Of a stretch of 64,000 nt of DNA, positions 37,521 to 52,244 are shown piece after piece (the first letter of the stretch is position 1; each line of letters begins with the position of its first letter). Position numbers and translations under genes: made by a program. Under the pieces are notes generated by a model. That model saw nothing but the letters and a program-made list of their open reading frames with translations, searched no databases and was not told where the DNA came from. The stretch is from Gibbula magus (lineage: Eukaryota; Mollusca; Gastropoda; Trochida; Trochidae): contig OW388299.1 of the NCBI GenBank assembly GCA_936450465.1, positions 37,645,548-37,709,547 of the forward strand, written 5' to 3'.

Positions 37521-40500
37521 ACTAAGTCCAGTGGCCAGTCTATGGACTCCCTTCACTCATCCAACTAGAATAATCGTATCACGTCTGGATGTTCACACAC
37601 TCCATTTGCAGACACAGAGTCTTTCTCATTGTTCCCTACTTTTATATGGTTTTCACTTCATCCAAATCATTATATTCTGATTTAAGTCAAGTCTGTCGTA
37701 GATTCATATGAAAATATGTCAATGTAAGAAATAAAATATTATTCGGAAAATGACTGTAAATGAAAGTAACACTGTGGTTGGGATTGGTTGGTTGTAACTT
37801 ATTGAAATCACATCTGTTTGAAATGAATTGAAATGCAAAGGCATATTTCTAAAACGTTATTTTCTAAACCGAAAGTAAACTGATGAACTGCCTGTCAATG
37901 CACTGAAGGCATAATTGAATTGAACATTTGATTAAATATCTCATTTAATTTTAAACTACTTCATTTCGAAAATCACGTCAAGCTTGGCATGATCACTGCA
38001 GAAACAATACCATTACGGAAGCTCCAGACACGGGAAATGTCGATGGAGCAATCACCGCCATCTTTGACCCACAATTAGCACATGGCCTCCGCCAGTGGTT
38101 ATATCATCGGTTGATGGCGGAAAGTTTCTCATCGAGAACATATCGATTTGCCATGTTTGGGAAATTACTTCTCAAAGCACACTCCTCTTAATTGCCATCA
38201 TGTGTTTTAGCAAATGAGGGGAGAAAAGTAGTTCTATTAAGTGCTTACCAACAGCCAATGGCCAGACGAATGTATAGAGTGTGTTCCGGATTGATATGAC
38301 TATCATCGAGATTGGTAGTAGACCGGAGAATTAACCGCGTTTATTAAGTGATTGTTTTCGTTTTCAATTACCCTACTCGTTGTGACAAGCTATTGGTACG
38401 GCGTCAACAATTGTACTAATGTAATGGGATGTTCTGGACAGGTTTATGCATGCATGGTTACTGTTAGTAAACGAGTACTGTGCTTTGAAGTGGAAACGTT
38501 TCTGCCGTATGTATGTCCTGTAGTACACGTTACTTATTGTGGAAACATAACAAATGTTTCGTCATGTTCAAATATCTCATCCTATCCCATCCTATCTGAA
38601 ATACATTTCCTTTAAAGGGAACCTGTCCTCGGCCTCATAACGCCAATGAACAAACTCGTTTTGCAAGTCAATTTGAATATCTTAAAACAATCAAAACATG
38701 TTTCTTGGATTGGTAAGCAATCGTTCATGTATCATCCATACTGCAAGTTTGACCATCTCTAACGTCCCACGACCTTACCTAAATATCTAGGTTTGTAACC
38801 TCTAACATGCTATATCGTCAAGGTGATGATAAAAACGGTTAGTACTCATTAACCTGAACAACAAAACAGGATATTTGTGGTCATTAGGAATGAATAACAT
38901 GTTAATCCCATTCCCTTCCTCGACCTCAAGATCCGGGAACCGTCAAGAGTTGAGTTTGTCAAGACATCCACTTTCTTGACAAGAATCAATTGATGCTTAG
39001 TTCTCCAGCGATTTTTGGACACCTAGTTCCGGGTACGGTACATTTGCACAGTGTTGTGTAGCTCAGACACGATTCCCCAGAGATACACTTAAGCAGATGT
39101 TAACCTTGTTACGTCTTGTTTAATTCTTAAGAAGTGCTTGCATGGACAACATCTTGATTCTCTGGACACAATTCTCTTTTCAAGTGTGTGTTGCGCAAAC
39201 GCAACGGCCCTAGAGGTTTGTCACAGTGTCACGTGCATACTTAAAACTCGGTACTCTGAGGATGTTGCGCTACATAAATTGCACAAACGTGTGTGAAACA
39301 TTTTAAGGCGTAAACGCAACGCACCCAGATAACCAGCGCAGGACCCATTAAACATCCGGGTACTGTCAGAGTTGCTGCACCTCCATGTAGCGCCGAAGAG
39401 ATAGCGTATAGGTCTTCAGGCCGGCACCGTTTACACAACAAATATTTAACTTTAATCTGGTCCGTCACTCAACACTAGTTCATGCAGACAGGCAGTCAGT
39501 TCCAATGATAGGCCCCATCTGTTAGACGGAGGCAATTCTCAGCTTGCTTATCTGAAGCTGCCTTCAACCGATACCTACTGAAACTCCTTATGCTGCAATG
39601 CTGCACATTCTTTTGTCTGACGTGTTCTTAAGTAATGTTAAATGGACGTGTAAACAGAATATGTGTTATTCATTGAGCTTACGGTGTTATCAATTACGAC
39701 GTTACTCTTTGAATATTTAACACATCTTTGAAGAGTATATTGACCAGCAAGATAATGGATATTAACAAATATAAGTTTTTCTTTTTGACATCCAGAAATT
39801 TTGCTTTATTAATGGATATTTACTGTTGGTATGGTTACGGTGAGTATAGATAGTTGGGTAATTGGGTAAATATAAAATCCAGAAGTACATAACATAACAT
39901 AAATGAAGTACATAACATTAATATGATATTTGATGTAAAGGGTTAAAGTATAAAAACCAAATAAATACTCTTATCCAAAAATTACCCTACGAGAACAAAA
40001 CATGACCAAATACACACGGATGAATTCCCAAAACATGAAAATAATCAATAGGCCCATTATACAAGCGAAATGGCAACAGTAACCGTTCTAAAGCTTCCAA
40101 ATGTCCATTGTCGTAATTGATGTCGGACGTCTTGAGAGACGTGACCAGTTGAAGAGCGGGTCAGCGCCAGGTTTAGCGTCCAGTCCGAGCCATGACCCCG
40201 GACAATGCTGGACATGACCTAATTACTGTAGTGACAAGCGTAAGGTATGGCTCTGGAGATTGATCCGCACTGGGCTACTGATGCTTGTATTGACCAGCCT
40301 CGGCTACCCACTGGCTTTATTATTTATACAAGAACTGATGTAGTGGTCGAGGGTCTTGGCTGCTGTTTAGTATTCCTACGACATGACTTTGTATTATTTA
40401 GGATGCTTTTAAGTCTTCATGTGTCTATCAGCAAGTCAAGCTATTTGAATAATCTTATATTTATATTGCAAACCGAGGATATCAAAGTCATGAAAAGGTT

Positions 40501-42246
40501 TCCAGTAATTGAAAAGGAACACATTTCCTAGACTAAATGCTTGTCTTCAACTGTAGTTACAGTAGTATGACTCGAAGGCCTTGAAGCATATGTGGACCAT
40601 GCTTGCTATGGAATGGTTACTCTGCTGCATGCAAATCATTCCTATAGAGGAAAATGTGGCAAGCAAAGCAAGATCCTTATGGACTGGAATGAAGAAATAA
40701 GACATTTTTAATGACATTCATTATTCGCCAGTTGCTTTAGTAATGGATGACGTTGCTGCTGCTTAGCAAGTCTAGGCCTACACATGCCTTTAAGTGGGAA
40801 CATGTTTAGTATACATTTGTCCAAAAGCAAGTCTAGTTTCTTCGCTAACAGTTGATTGCAGGGCATAATACATTTTCGTTGTATTAGCTTATAGTTATGT
40901 ATGATATGCCAAAGTATGCTTAATGAACTGTTTTAATTCAGTTGTTATCGCTGGGGAAACTTTTCGAAATGTCACTTTGTTCAAACCCATGCATATGAAA
41001 ACTATTTCTGAAAATCTGCTTCAATGTTTGAATACACAGTGCTAACAAAGATGTAATATATTTATGTAGAGGTAGAGAATATTTGCAATTTTAGGAAAGT
41101 TGAACCGAAAACACGTTATATAAGCAGACGATAAATCCGTCTCGTTGGCAAGGTGAAGGTCACGTGCTGGCCACCTAGCGGTTATTACCACAGCCAACCA
41201 TTAGACGTCGTTTCCCCTGCGACGCAGATTCCAATCAGAGCGCACCTGTTTATCTGTATGTTTGATTAGTTCTGACAACAACGATAGAACCATTCTCTCA
41301 TTGCTCTCTTCTAATGCATAGATCTTACTTACCATGGCTGCACTATACAATCCAGGGCAATAAAAGCTAACGAAATGACAATGTTACAATTGTGATAAAA
41401 CCATTCCTGAATGCTGTTTGGTTGGCTCTAATGCATTCTTGGATCTCTATATATTTCTTTAAAATCCCCTTTCAACTGAAAAAAAGGCCTTTTCAACTTT
41501 GGGATAAAGTTCCTGAAATATGAAGAAGTTGGGATAATTTATTTAAAATGGTTTTATTGGTTAAGACTTGAAAATACGTTGGTTCAAAAATAAAATATTG
41601 AAGATAAGAAGCTTTTGTCAAACCTGACATGTACAACAGTGATAGAATAATCGTCTGACATGTATAAATACAAAACTAGACCTCTTTAAATATGTTGCTT
41701 CCAGTAATTTAAACAGTACATAAAGAATATATGGCGGCGCTCCAACAATAATCCCGCTGAACGAACCCCCATCTGAAGGCCGAAACTGGAAGCAATATAT
41801 ATGCTTGACTAAAACGTTGGGAATTTTATCCCACCAGGTACTCCGTGCCTTCGTCGGCTTATCAGCACCTGATCGCTTTTCCAACAGTTACAACAAATTA
41901 AATCGCATGGCTGTGATGAGTTTTCGGGACTGTGCCAAGTTGTATTTTTACCCTGTGCTGTTAAATAGGTACATTTAGAACACTGGTAGTAGATTTGGAC
42001 ACAGCCTGTCTGAGGGTATCCTTAATCAATTTTCAGTATGTATCCGTGCATACATATATACATAGAACATTTGTACAGAGCCAATGTCCGGCCCCGCAGC
42101 TCAAAGGCGCTTTGAATCCCTTGATCACTGGATGTTACGCTTTTTCAATCTCAGATCTCTTGAGTTTGCACTTATACAGCAGGGAGGCGTACCAAGCTGC
42201 AGAAACATACACATCCTGACAAGGTCTCCATGCGTAGCTGGGTGGA

Positions 42247-42383
42247 CCACAGGCCAAGTTTAGCGCAAATATATTGCGCAACAGAGGTGGAATGACCGAT
42301 GTTCATTATACGTTCGCACATAGGGAAACTTGAAATTTTCATCTCTGTTGCAAAACATATTTGCGCTAAACTTGGCCTGTGGG
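42247..42383. repeat. Long foldback hairpin, ~44-bp arms
   Basis: The left arm 42247-42289 and right arm 42340-42383 are complementary: 26 bp perfect (CCACAGGCCAAGTTTAGCGC and onward), then a short mismatched patch, then 11 bp with one mismatch. The loop is about 50 nt. TGACAAGGTC occurs on both outer sides (near 42217 and 42385), which could be a target duplication. It is either a small foldback element or an expressed hairpin. Confidence 0.6.
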
Positions 42384-44739
42384 TTGACAAGGTCACATAG
42401 ACACAGGATAAAAGTACTCATTCAGAGAAAGTATGTCGAACCGCCCTTAATCATTCAACATGTTTCGTTACTATATATGCATTAATGGCGGCCCCCTAAA
42501 ACATTCCGTGGTCAAGAGATAGTTTATCCAACCGTCCTGTAAAACGTTATTCTATTTTCGTATTATCGAATTTGTGTATTGGGCAAGACGTCCTCTTTAA
42601 TCACCAAGGATGACATTGCGGTACATCTACTAAAAACCCTGGACGCAAATTGACGGTTTGCGAAATATCTTATTATCTCCCTTTGTAATTCGTGTGAATG
42701 AAATATTTATCCTACTGAAAAACTACTTTTGATTGAAAGTATGTGTTCCCAGCCGACTGTGTTGAGACTGAGGTACACACACGTATTGATTGTCAAGTGA
42801 CCACATTAAAAGAATATATTATTATTGGGTTGGTAAATTTAACTCTGTAAAACTACCTTTACAGGGCTCCATTTTGACAAAAATACCTTGAAATGCTTTC
42901 CATCAGGCATGTTGTGTTTCTCTTAACGTTGTTTGACTACTGATCTTACATGCAGACTCGTTAGACTAATACGTGCCTTGATTAATGGTTAATTGTCTGA
43001 CTTGTGCTACAGCAGCCATTTAAAAAAAAGAACTAAAAACAAAATTCCTGGGTAATTATAAATAGGATTGACTTAATCCAGAATGAAAATAATATAAGCT
43101 CCTTAACAGGCATATTTCGGTCACGTCGACACGAATAAACAATCAGATCGACCTTGACCTTCCCTTTGCTATCGATCACTTCGGATTTGATTTGACTTGT
43201 ACGCTGTTAGCTTTCTTCGCAAAACAACCTCTTTCAGGGTGGGTTTTTTTTTCAATCAGGTCTTAACTTGCAACGAATTTGAAAGCAGTTTAAGGCAAGG
43301 ATAAGTTTTCAAAATTGACTCTTAACTTAAAAAAGCAGTGACGACCTGTAAATTAATCTTTCAGTATTATCAAATTGTTCAGAGATCTCAGTAATATACC
43401 AGTACATGATCTGACCTTAAATTTGAAGTAATGGCCATAACGTTGCAGATATGACCGTAGATTGTTTAGATATGACCATACATTTAGAAGGGAAGATAAA
43501 CTATTTGGTAGAGCTGACTTTTTATCTTGAGAAAATGAGCTTAAATTGGAAAGAATTACTCTGTATTTAGAACTGGCATAACGCATCACTAACATCATCA
43601 TGTTGAAAGTTTATTGCATGTTTGCTGTGCTACTGACAGATGGAATGCTTCGACGCGATATAAGATTCAGCATTTGATCAATGTACACTTTAAAAACAGT
43701 ATTATCTGGTGGCCTGATTGCATCTACATGCCTACATATCGTAAGCTTAAAGGTACATCCATTGTTGTGTTCGGGGTCAAATTACCATTTTAATAATTGT
43801 CGACTCATTATAGTGACGATATAAAGGTAAAAGTTGGGATTTCTGATCGAAACCGGACAATGCATCGCAATTGACGCGCGTCAATGAGTCAAACGTAATT
43901 TTGAAAAATTATTTCCATCATACATAAAGACAAATGTGGGTTGGTAATGTTTCATATGTCATATAACTACTGTAAATGTAAATGGGCAGTGTAGTTACGG
44001 TTGTACATATGTATAATGAACTTAACAATCTTATTTCAACAGAACCCTATGTTTCATCAGTGATTAATGACCAGTGACCGATATGATGCAGGCATGTCGG
44101 ATTTGCGATATTCTGTTTGTATTATCTAAACTAAAGTGCAACTATCAGATTTGTTAGATCCACATATACAATCATTGTCAGCGATGTTAGTTTATCAAAA
44201 AGAAGTGATTGTTACAGATAATTAGTTTTATCTATCATTTAATGCTTATCAATTCAATAAAGTGACAATATAAAAATGTTAGATCATTATTTATGATCGA
44301 AAGCGGACAATGTAGTCAAAGGTTATTTTTAAACTTTGAAAAGATTTTGGTTTGGTAATTATTTCGTCTTCTATCACATGCATACCACCATTGCTCGATT
44401 ATCATTGAAACTATTCACACATTTGGCAAGCAATGAAAAAGGGAAAATGAACATATGAGATTGAACTCATTTGAAGGTTGCCCTGTGTAGGCGAAGATGT
44501 TTGTTTGAACATAATGTCTTGATATCGTAATCTATTGTTTCTTGAAACGATCTATAAGTCAAATGGTGCGATGTTCATGAGTGAAATTAATGGGGGTTAT
44601 TTTCCCAATCCATTCTCCTTACAGTAAATATATACCTCATAGATGATAGAAGATATTGTGCATCTGTTACTTACATTAATATACACTCAGAGCTCGATGT
44701 TTTGCCCCCACAGCAGGCTTCTTTGCCGAGCAGACGACA

Positions 44740-45412
44740 GATGGCACTTGGCACGTGCTGCACGAGCGCCTATATTTGGGCACGTGCAAATCGTGTATCG
44801 GATTTCTTTGATCTATTTGCCGTCGTTGCATTACCGCGTGCATTTATCTGTCACCGTTCATTCATTATCGCAAGACAACTGAGAACCTGTCTTCGGCAAT
44901 TGTTTATAACAGACTATACCCAGTTTTAAATTATTCGACGTTTTGGGATTCGACTGTCCAAACATTTATTCGCTGTTATCGGCATATTTACGTGATAGTG
45001 TATTTTATGATTGAACTGAAATTGGACGACAATACATTTTGTAGTCGCAATTATAGAAATGGATTGAACGCACTCGAACGTTAATGAAATGTGCTATTCG
45101 GTCTGGCAGAATGAAGCGATTCTGATAACGAACCATGCGTCTGATAAAGACTCCCCCTTGGAACGACCACCCAAGCATATATACCATATATTCTGTCACT
45201 CAATTGTTTCTTTTTCCAGTGTCTATATGAGCTTTATACCGTCTCATCTCGAAGAACAAACGAAGGTGTATCCCGAGATCTCGCGAGAATTGAGTGCTTA
45301 TGTTCGTAACTGTACCCCTACTAACCCATCTGCGAGAAGAAAATACATAGTTTCCATGGCAACCATACTTTTGTTTATGGTTTGTTTCTCTTTCCCTGCC
45401 GATGAAACTTGA
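44740..45412. promoter_or_regulatory. Candidate cis-regulatory module C (two GCACGTGC E-boxes and an X-box)
   Basis: GCACGTGC occurs at 44751-44758 and 44780-44787, the second inside the 28-bp block shared with 30312-30339. A perfect RFX X-box GTTTCCATGGCAAC lies at 45350-45363. Frames of 74-112 codons on both strands cross this less AT-rich region, without family resemblance. Confidence 0.4.
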
Positions 45413-47439
45413 TTTGCATTCCAAAATGACGACCATATGCATAAAACATAAAAAAAATGCCAGCGTGCCGTCAGTATATGTGCGTTCTATGTGCTTTTGA
45501 ATATTCAATATGTTTTCATTGTACTCTTGAATTATCATTTCAATCTGAAAAGGATAATTATCTTTCTTCAGTCTGATTTTCAGGTTTACAGAATTCCGGT
45601 TTCAATTTATGTGTAACATTATTCTTTTATCTTGTTATAATGACACGTCTATTGAACCTATTTTTAGATTCTGTATTCTATATAGTTAAATTTTTAATAT
45701 CGTCAAATACCACATTTGTGATCTTTCCGTCTTGTTTAGACAATGTGTATACACAATGAGTTGGTTGAACTGAAAAGTGGATAAATGGGGACTCTTTTTA
45801 TGTCGATGACCTTTAAAATGGGCTAAACATTACGGTGCCAATATATACAGTCAAATGTGAAACAAACTTTAAACTCCTCGGAAGCTGAAGGGTCGTACAC
45901 ACTGGTTCAATTTCCCTGTATGCTGCATACACGAGTTGAGGTCCAATGTTAAATGCCAAACATCAAGCCAGTTATCGTACAGTATTTATTTAGGTGAAAT
46001 TTGTGTAGCCGTAAATACCCATTACATCTCAAATAACAGCACTTAACATTAAAATCTAATAAAGTGAAAATGCAGGTCCTTTGGTATACATCTCGTCCAG
46101 CCTTAAGACCCTATCAGATCAAAACCAAATAAATAATTTCTACAACAAGACTAAATGAAAAGATCTCAGGGATTCCTTTTTATCTCATTGTCCTTTTTCA
46201 AGATTTTCCTTTTCCCGAAATGTTTCTTCATTTGCATTCATAAACGCAAGCTACCGTTACCATCACCATAAAGAGAGATTTGGATTTAATCTCCCATACA
46301 CAAATCCGTTCCGCAAAAGGTTTTCAGGATTTCTCTACGTTTGCCTATATACCTTGGAATGTCTTTAACCCTTAGCTACTCGAAGGCCTACATTTGGAAC
46401 ATCTATGAGTCAATGGTATTCAAGAGCGATTACTAGGTGTGGCATGGTTATCTGCCATGTGCAAAGCACGTGTATCTTGCAGATGGTCCCGAAGACGGCA
46501 AACATTCATTCTTTAATCAGAGGCATAGTCAACAGTACCCTTGAGATGTCTACCTGTTCTTGCTGACTTGCATTTTTCGATGGACTCCCACCTTATCGGA
46601 AACGATAAGGAGTTAACTGGCCATCGCTAACACCAGGATATTGAACCAATGTTGCGTGACAGTGTTTGTATATTGATTTTGCCGGAAATAGTTCGTTCAC
46701 CTTTGGAAAACAGCTCTTTGAACAGCATAAGGAGTAACACTATCCAGATGTTAGAATACTTAAGGGAATGTTATTAGTTTTACAATAAAGATAAAATGAA
46801 CTATTTCATAATTTGGATTTCGCTATTGAGATTTGGTATATAACGGCCATGTACCTTTTACTGCTGTGATAAATGTTATTCAACGCTGGTGAGGTAAATA
46901 TGACCATTTCGTTGCTATTATCCTGCCTTCTCTCTGAAGGTGGATACCAATATCAGACTGGCCGACCTGGTTCCTGGCAATCACTGAGGTGTCCCGTGGA
47001 GACAAATAGCCTTCTCTCTCTTGCAATGATGCTAGGAAATACGTGTTATTGCATTAAATTGCAATTTTCTACCAGGCCAAAGAAGACCCCCTGCTGAGAC
47101 TTGACTTGCTTCCAAATTGTTGATAGAGTTATTGCTTGTATCAACAAATATTTTTACCTTCATAAAAATATACAAGTATAGTCAAATAGAACAAACTACA
47201 CGTTTTCGTTTATATGAGACTGAAGTATTGTCAGTGAATGAAATCAATGTATGTCTAAATTATTAATTTAATTAAAGACATATAAAGGATCCTTCATTTC
47301 AGAAGCTATGCAAATTGGCTACGTTTTCATAGATTTGTTTCTACTTTGATATAGTTTTAGGTCTTGAGACATATTATTTGTTTAACGTTATTTAATCTAT
47401 TCAAAGAGAAAATTAGGACATTTTTAATTTTTAGTTATA

Positions 47440-47750
47440 AGAAAAGACACGAAATCAGAGACTCGGTTTGCTTTATCAGAATTTAGAAACTTCTGAAATC
47501 AGAGACTCGATTTGCTTTATCAGAATTTGGAAACTTCTGAAATCAGGGATTCGGTTTGCTTTATCAGAATTTAGAAACTTCTGAAATCAGAGACTCGATT
47601 TGCTTTATCAGAATGTAGAAACTTCTGAAATCAGGGATTCGGTTTGCTTTATTAGAATGTAGAAACTTCTGAAATCAGGGATTCGGTTTGCTTTATTAGA
47701 ATGTAGAAACTTCTAAAATCAGGGATTCGATTTGCTTTATTAGAGTTTAT
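47440..47750. repeat. Tandem array of a 44-bp unit
   Basis: Seven units carry CTGAAATCAG-x-GA-x-TCG-x-TTTGCTTTAT and AGAATTTAGAAACTT, with a period of 44 bp. The last unit runs into AGACTAAGTTTTAGTCTAG (47777-47795), a motif also found at the end of the mobile element copies at 52546 and 56131. Confidence 0.92.
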
Positions 47751-47939
47751 AGATGTTCTTATATTTCGATCTAGGAGACTAAGTTTTAGTCTAGCAATTT
47801 AGAAGCATAAGCTGGCACTGGGGAGCACAATAAACCTGTGGATGGGAAGTTTTACTATGATTGTTTTTAAAAACTACCCACCTCATTTACATCGTCAAGC
47901 AGAGAAACACAGCGAAATATAAATTATCCCATAAAATAA

Positions 47940-48480
47940 CATTTGGTTGCGATGGCAACTGTTCCGTTCTCATCAGGTAATGACTTCTTGGAAGAAAGGT
48001 GATTTTGTAGTCTGGTTTTGTGATTTTCTCTGGGAAGTGGATGTTTATGTTTAATGTAATCAGGCTTGAGATCGTTTATTTGAAAACAAGCTCCTTTTCA
48101 TGAAATGAACATGACACGAAACGTTTGTTAAAAATGGCTGTTTCAAAATATACAAGCTTCGCTTGATTATTAATTATCGTCAAGAATCAACAATAATAAA
48201 TATAAACTGCTGCTTCAAGCCTCCATTCATGTTACGTAACTGACCGAATTAAAGACTTTCTATTTAAATGCTTCCAAACAGTGAAACACTATATATGCCT
48301 ACAAAGGCACGTGTTCATCTTTTATTGCCCACAAACGTGACTTGTCTTGCACGTGCACATTCCTGCCAATTTCGGCGCCTCATCTTCCGACCAGATGCGA
48401 GGGAGAGGAAAGTCCAGATAAGACGCCGGGGGGTTAGGACGGTTACGGGAGAGACGGGCAGTGGGGTTATCCAGGTTACC
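47940..48480. promoter_or_regulatory. Candidate cis-regulatory module D (X-box and E-boxes)
   Basis: An X-box GTTGCGATGGCAAC (47946-47959) with one deviation from consensus is followed 360-400 bp later by GCACGTGT (48307-48314) and GCACGTGC (48349-48356). The E-box part lies in a GC-richer patch (48300-48490). Confidence 0.35.
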
Positions 48481-50374
48481 TCTTGCGATACCTGAGCGTT
48501 TGATGAGTCAGACTAAATATTATAGTTACCCATCTTTATTGGTGAACCATTTGTAATATTATGGTTGTTTATATTCTATTTTTTGTGTATGATCTTTCAT
48601 GTTTTATGTTATATGTCTGGTTATTCAATCAAAGCTATATTCTGGGGTTTTTTTGTATTCCACAAATCTATTTCATATTCTGTGCTAAAGCTTATTGTAA
48701 TATATGACGTATATGCCCTTTTTTGTATATACAATGTTCAACCATACTAACATCTTGAACCATATTGATGGTGTATGGCGGATCTGCAATTTCGGACATC
48801 GACAACGTCATTGACACAAAGGTTAGAAAGACAAAAGGACAAGTTCAACGGAGACTTCGAAGTACTACAAAGTTGTGATAAATAGACAAGTTCAATCAAG
48901 ACATAGCAGGTTGTAAGGAATTAATACATCGAAGTACCCACACACAGGATGAAACTGGACCAAACGGTTTTGTGATCCAGTTTCTGAGATTCAATTGGTT
49001 GTAGATCTCTCTATCGCCTTTATAATTAGAATGTATACCATACAATGATATATCAAACTCCATAAATAGTTTAAACACTGAAATAGGTTGATATTTAGAG
49101 CTGGACAGATTGTCAACTTTATAAATTTAGTATCGAGCTAGTTCTGAAGATCAGTGTAACAAGACTATCATGACAGAGAATGAATCATTTTCCTATCTTC
49201 TTTTTAGGGGCATATTTTGGACATGAGTTGATATTTAATGTCAAGTTTTGAATTTTGGGGGAAAGAGGTATGAAAATATCAGGAGAATAATTGGAAACCC
49301 GTAAAATCACCTAATCAGCATCCTTTCTTCAACTTCATCTTCATCTTCAACATTGTATGATCTCTAATCGTAAACCAAAAACAGTGAGTCATCAGGGATT
49401 TCAATTTGACCCAGACCTTTACAAGAGATTGAATATTCCATGGATGTTTATTATTGCTTATATGCTCCACTATGGAATGAGTGAAAGATCGCCAAGTCCT
49501 ATGGTAGTTTCTTAATTATGCTCTATCGTTGCTGATGACTCTTATGGTGATAGTTGGTGGTCGTGATGGCCACGTTGCTGACATTAATGATAATTACAAT
49601 GATAATGCTGATTGTGTTGATAATTTAGAGATAAAGCCTAACATTCTTTTATTCCCCTGGAATCATTTCAGTTCACAAACTGGTATCACGGCACCGATGC
49701 GTTTGCGCATTTAAATGTCTGCCAGGCTGAGCTCCTTACGGAAGCAGACGATAAGTTGAGAAGAGTGTATCATAAAGACACCGAGTCGAGTGAACGATAC
49801 TACCCTTGGACTAGGGAGGATTTGTCTAGCAATGAGTTTTAGTCATTTCTTCTTGTAATAATTAATGTAACGACCCAAGCAGTTTGTCCTGCGGGTCAAG
49901 CATAGCTGTACCAGCATATTCCAAGACGTTGTCGTCTGCCAGGGTATTGATTGGTCCTGCTTTACGTGCAGAGCTAACTGTCCTTGGTTGGTGCATCGAC
50001 CCATTAAAGAATCAGTGCGACCGAGGAGTTAGGATCATCAAAATAACATCATAAGCAAAATCTGTCAAATGAGTTGAGGGTATTTTTATTACAAACATAA
50101 AAGCATAAATGGGCAAACGCGAGGATCCACAATATGCAAAGAGTTTTTATCGAGATAAAAAGAAAATGACCGCACCTGGTCTTTAGACTAGAGCATTTGA
50201 GCCTGGTTCATAAAAAGAAAAGACAACATGAGAAAACACTCAAGCTTATAGACTCGAAGATTTAAACGACTCTGTCTGTTACATTATCAACATAAGAAAA
50301 GCAAGAATTTGAATACAACTTCTTTACAGTGAACATACACGACGTTTTTGGGTATATGCTGGTTTTTTCATCAG

Positions 50375-50510
50375 ATTGATCATCAGCATCAGCATCAGCA
50401 TCATCAGTATCAGTATCATTATCATCAGTTATATCATTATTATCATCATAATCAGTATCATCATTATCATTATCTGCATCAACATCCTCATCTTCATCTT
50501 CATCACAATC
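50375..50510. repeat. ATC/CAG-type trinucleotide and hexanucleotide microsatellite
   Basis: A 130-bp stretch is composed almost wholly of ATC, CAT and CAGTAT/CAGCAT combinations. Simple-sequence expansion with many point changes. Confidence 0.9.
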
Positions 50511-51559
50511 AATTCACCTGACGCGAGGACGTAAGCATATACTCCGAAACAGTGTATGTTTACAATAAAGAAGTTGTTTTCTAAAACCATGATTTTCTCA
50601 TTTATCCCACTTCTAAATGTCCTTCCAAGACTTAAATTAGCAACATGTTGGCAATTTAAAAATTATCTCATTTACAAAAAATACCTTTCTTGGTTTGCCT
50701 CTCAAGATAAGAGAAATATCAACTTCAAGTGTCTCCTTCAGAATCTAGTAAATAGGTGCAAACAGCTTATAGACTTAAGTAAGGTAGATACAAAACTTGA
50801 AGAAAACTCATAAAATGAACGAGAAAAAAGGTTCAAAATGATATTGGGTTGTTCAGTAACATATCTTTGGCATACCGTTAACCTAATTCTCGTGGTTCAC
50901 TACTTCCCTTGTGGGAATTAAACATATATAGACGTGGATCTCTTAACAGCTAAACCTAAAGAAGATCATTGACCCATAAGCCAAACCTTAAATTTTGGTC
51001 CTTTTAAAATTATGTTCCTGTTAGGGTTACAACGGCAAGAATGGACACTCCACTCCCACCATGTTACGTAGAAACATCACAAGCAATGTAAATATCTAAA
51101 TAACAAGGTTATATTCGGGATAACACTACCTTCAATAGTACAAATTCTTGTACTTTTTCGGGCCGAGTCCCATGCGGGAAATGCAAGATTATGCTCAAAT
51201 TCCTTCATTTTAAACATAACGTTTACTTTTACTTATCTTTCATAATTCCGATACGTCCTAAGATATAGATTTACCTAAAGTGGTATCAGAGTAAGTCTAA
51301 GAGATATATTATACGTGTTGTGGGGATTTGCTCTATATTCACCAATATCCACATTTTCCAAAACTCCAATGGAGCTTGTTAGGAGTGTATTCTAACAATT
51401 TCCTCAATCGTCATTTAAAGTATCCTTAACTGGGCTACTGAGTAAGTCTATGATACAGGTATTGTATTCTGTCTTTATAATTATTCCACCTATAATTCAC
51501 AAGCAAGAACATGATAATCTCTTGAAAAGCAAGTCTAGATTTGTGACAAAACAGAATCC

Positions 51560-52030
51560 ACAAATGTTGTGAACTTGGTCGTCGTTAAATGTAATATATT
51601 TTATAGAGATAGAGAAGTTGCAATTAATAGAAAAAGGATCTGTGAAAATCGTGTTTGCGTTGAATTTAATAAACTTATCATCAGATATTATTTAGAAGCA
51701 ATAAGCGAGTCTAGAGTGCTTGCAATAGAATTTGAAGGATTTGTGAAGTTAGGACCTATGATAAGGATCTGTGAAATTACTTCAAATTAGTTACTTCGTT
51801 AAAGTTAATAATTTTTTTCTAAATATTATTTAGAACAATGATCGAGTCGAAGGTGCTTGCAATAGAAAAAGAATTTCTGAAATTAGGACCTATGAGTGAG
51901 TCTAGGACACGTGCACATAATACGGATCTGTGAAATTGGTTATTTCGTTAAATGTAATAAATTATTTCTAAATATTATTTCGAAGCTGTAAGTAAGTCTA
52001 TGGCGCGTGCAATAGGATCCGTGGAAGTGC
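51560..52030. repeat. Degenerate tandem repeat, ~145-bp unit
   Basis: Three to four diverged units share ATTATTTAGAAGC, a GAGTCTAG-like motif, GTGCTTGCAATAG and GGATCTGTGAA. Unit starts near 51686, 51826 and 51976 give a period of 140-150 bp. An 73-codon frame at 51569 is a by-product. Confidence 0.7.
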
Positions 52031-52244
52031 ACACAGCAGGGATAACCATCATCGCGTGCTGAAATCGCGGAGCGTGCTCAACATTCACAACCACATCACC
52101 TGCCTCTTGTGCTACAATTACCTACTGTGGAGATATGGGGATAGAATGACGGGGAAGAAAGGGGGACTTATCATCCACTGATAATATTGGTTTTGATTGT
52201 CGGATAATGAGCGTTTGTAGGATTACAATAAGATATACATAGGG

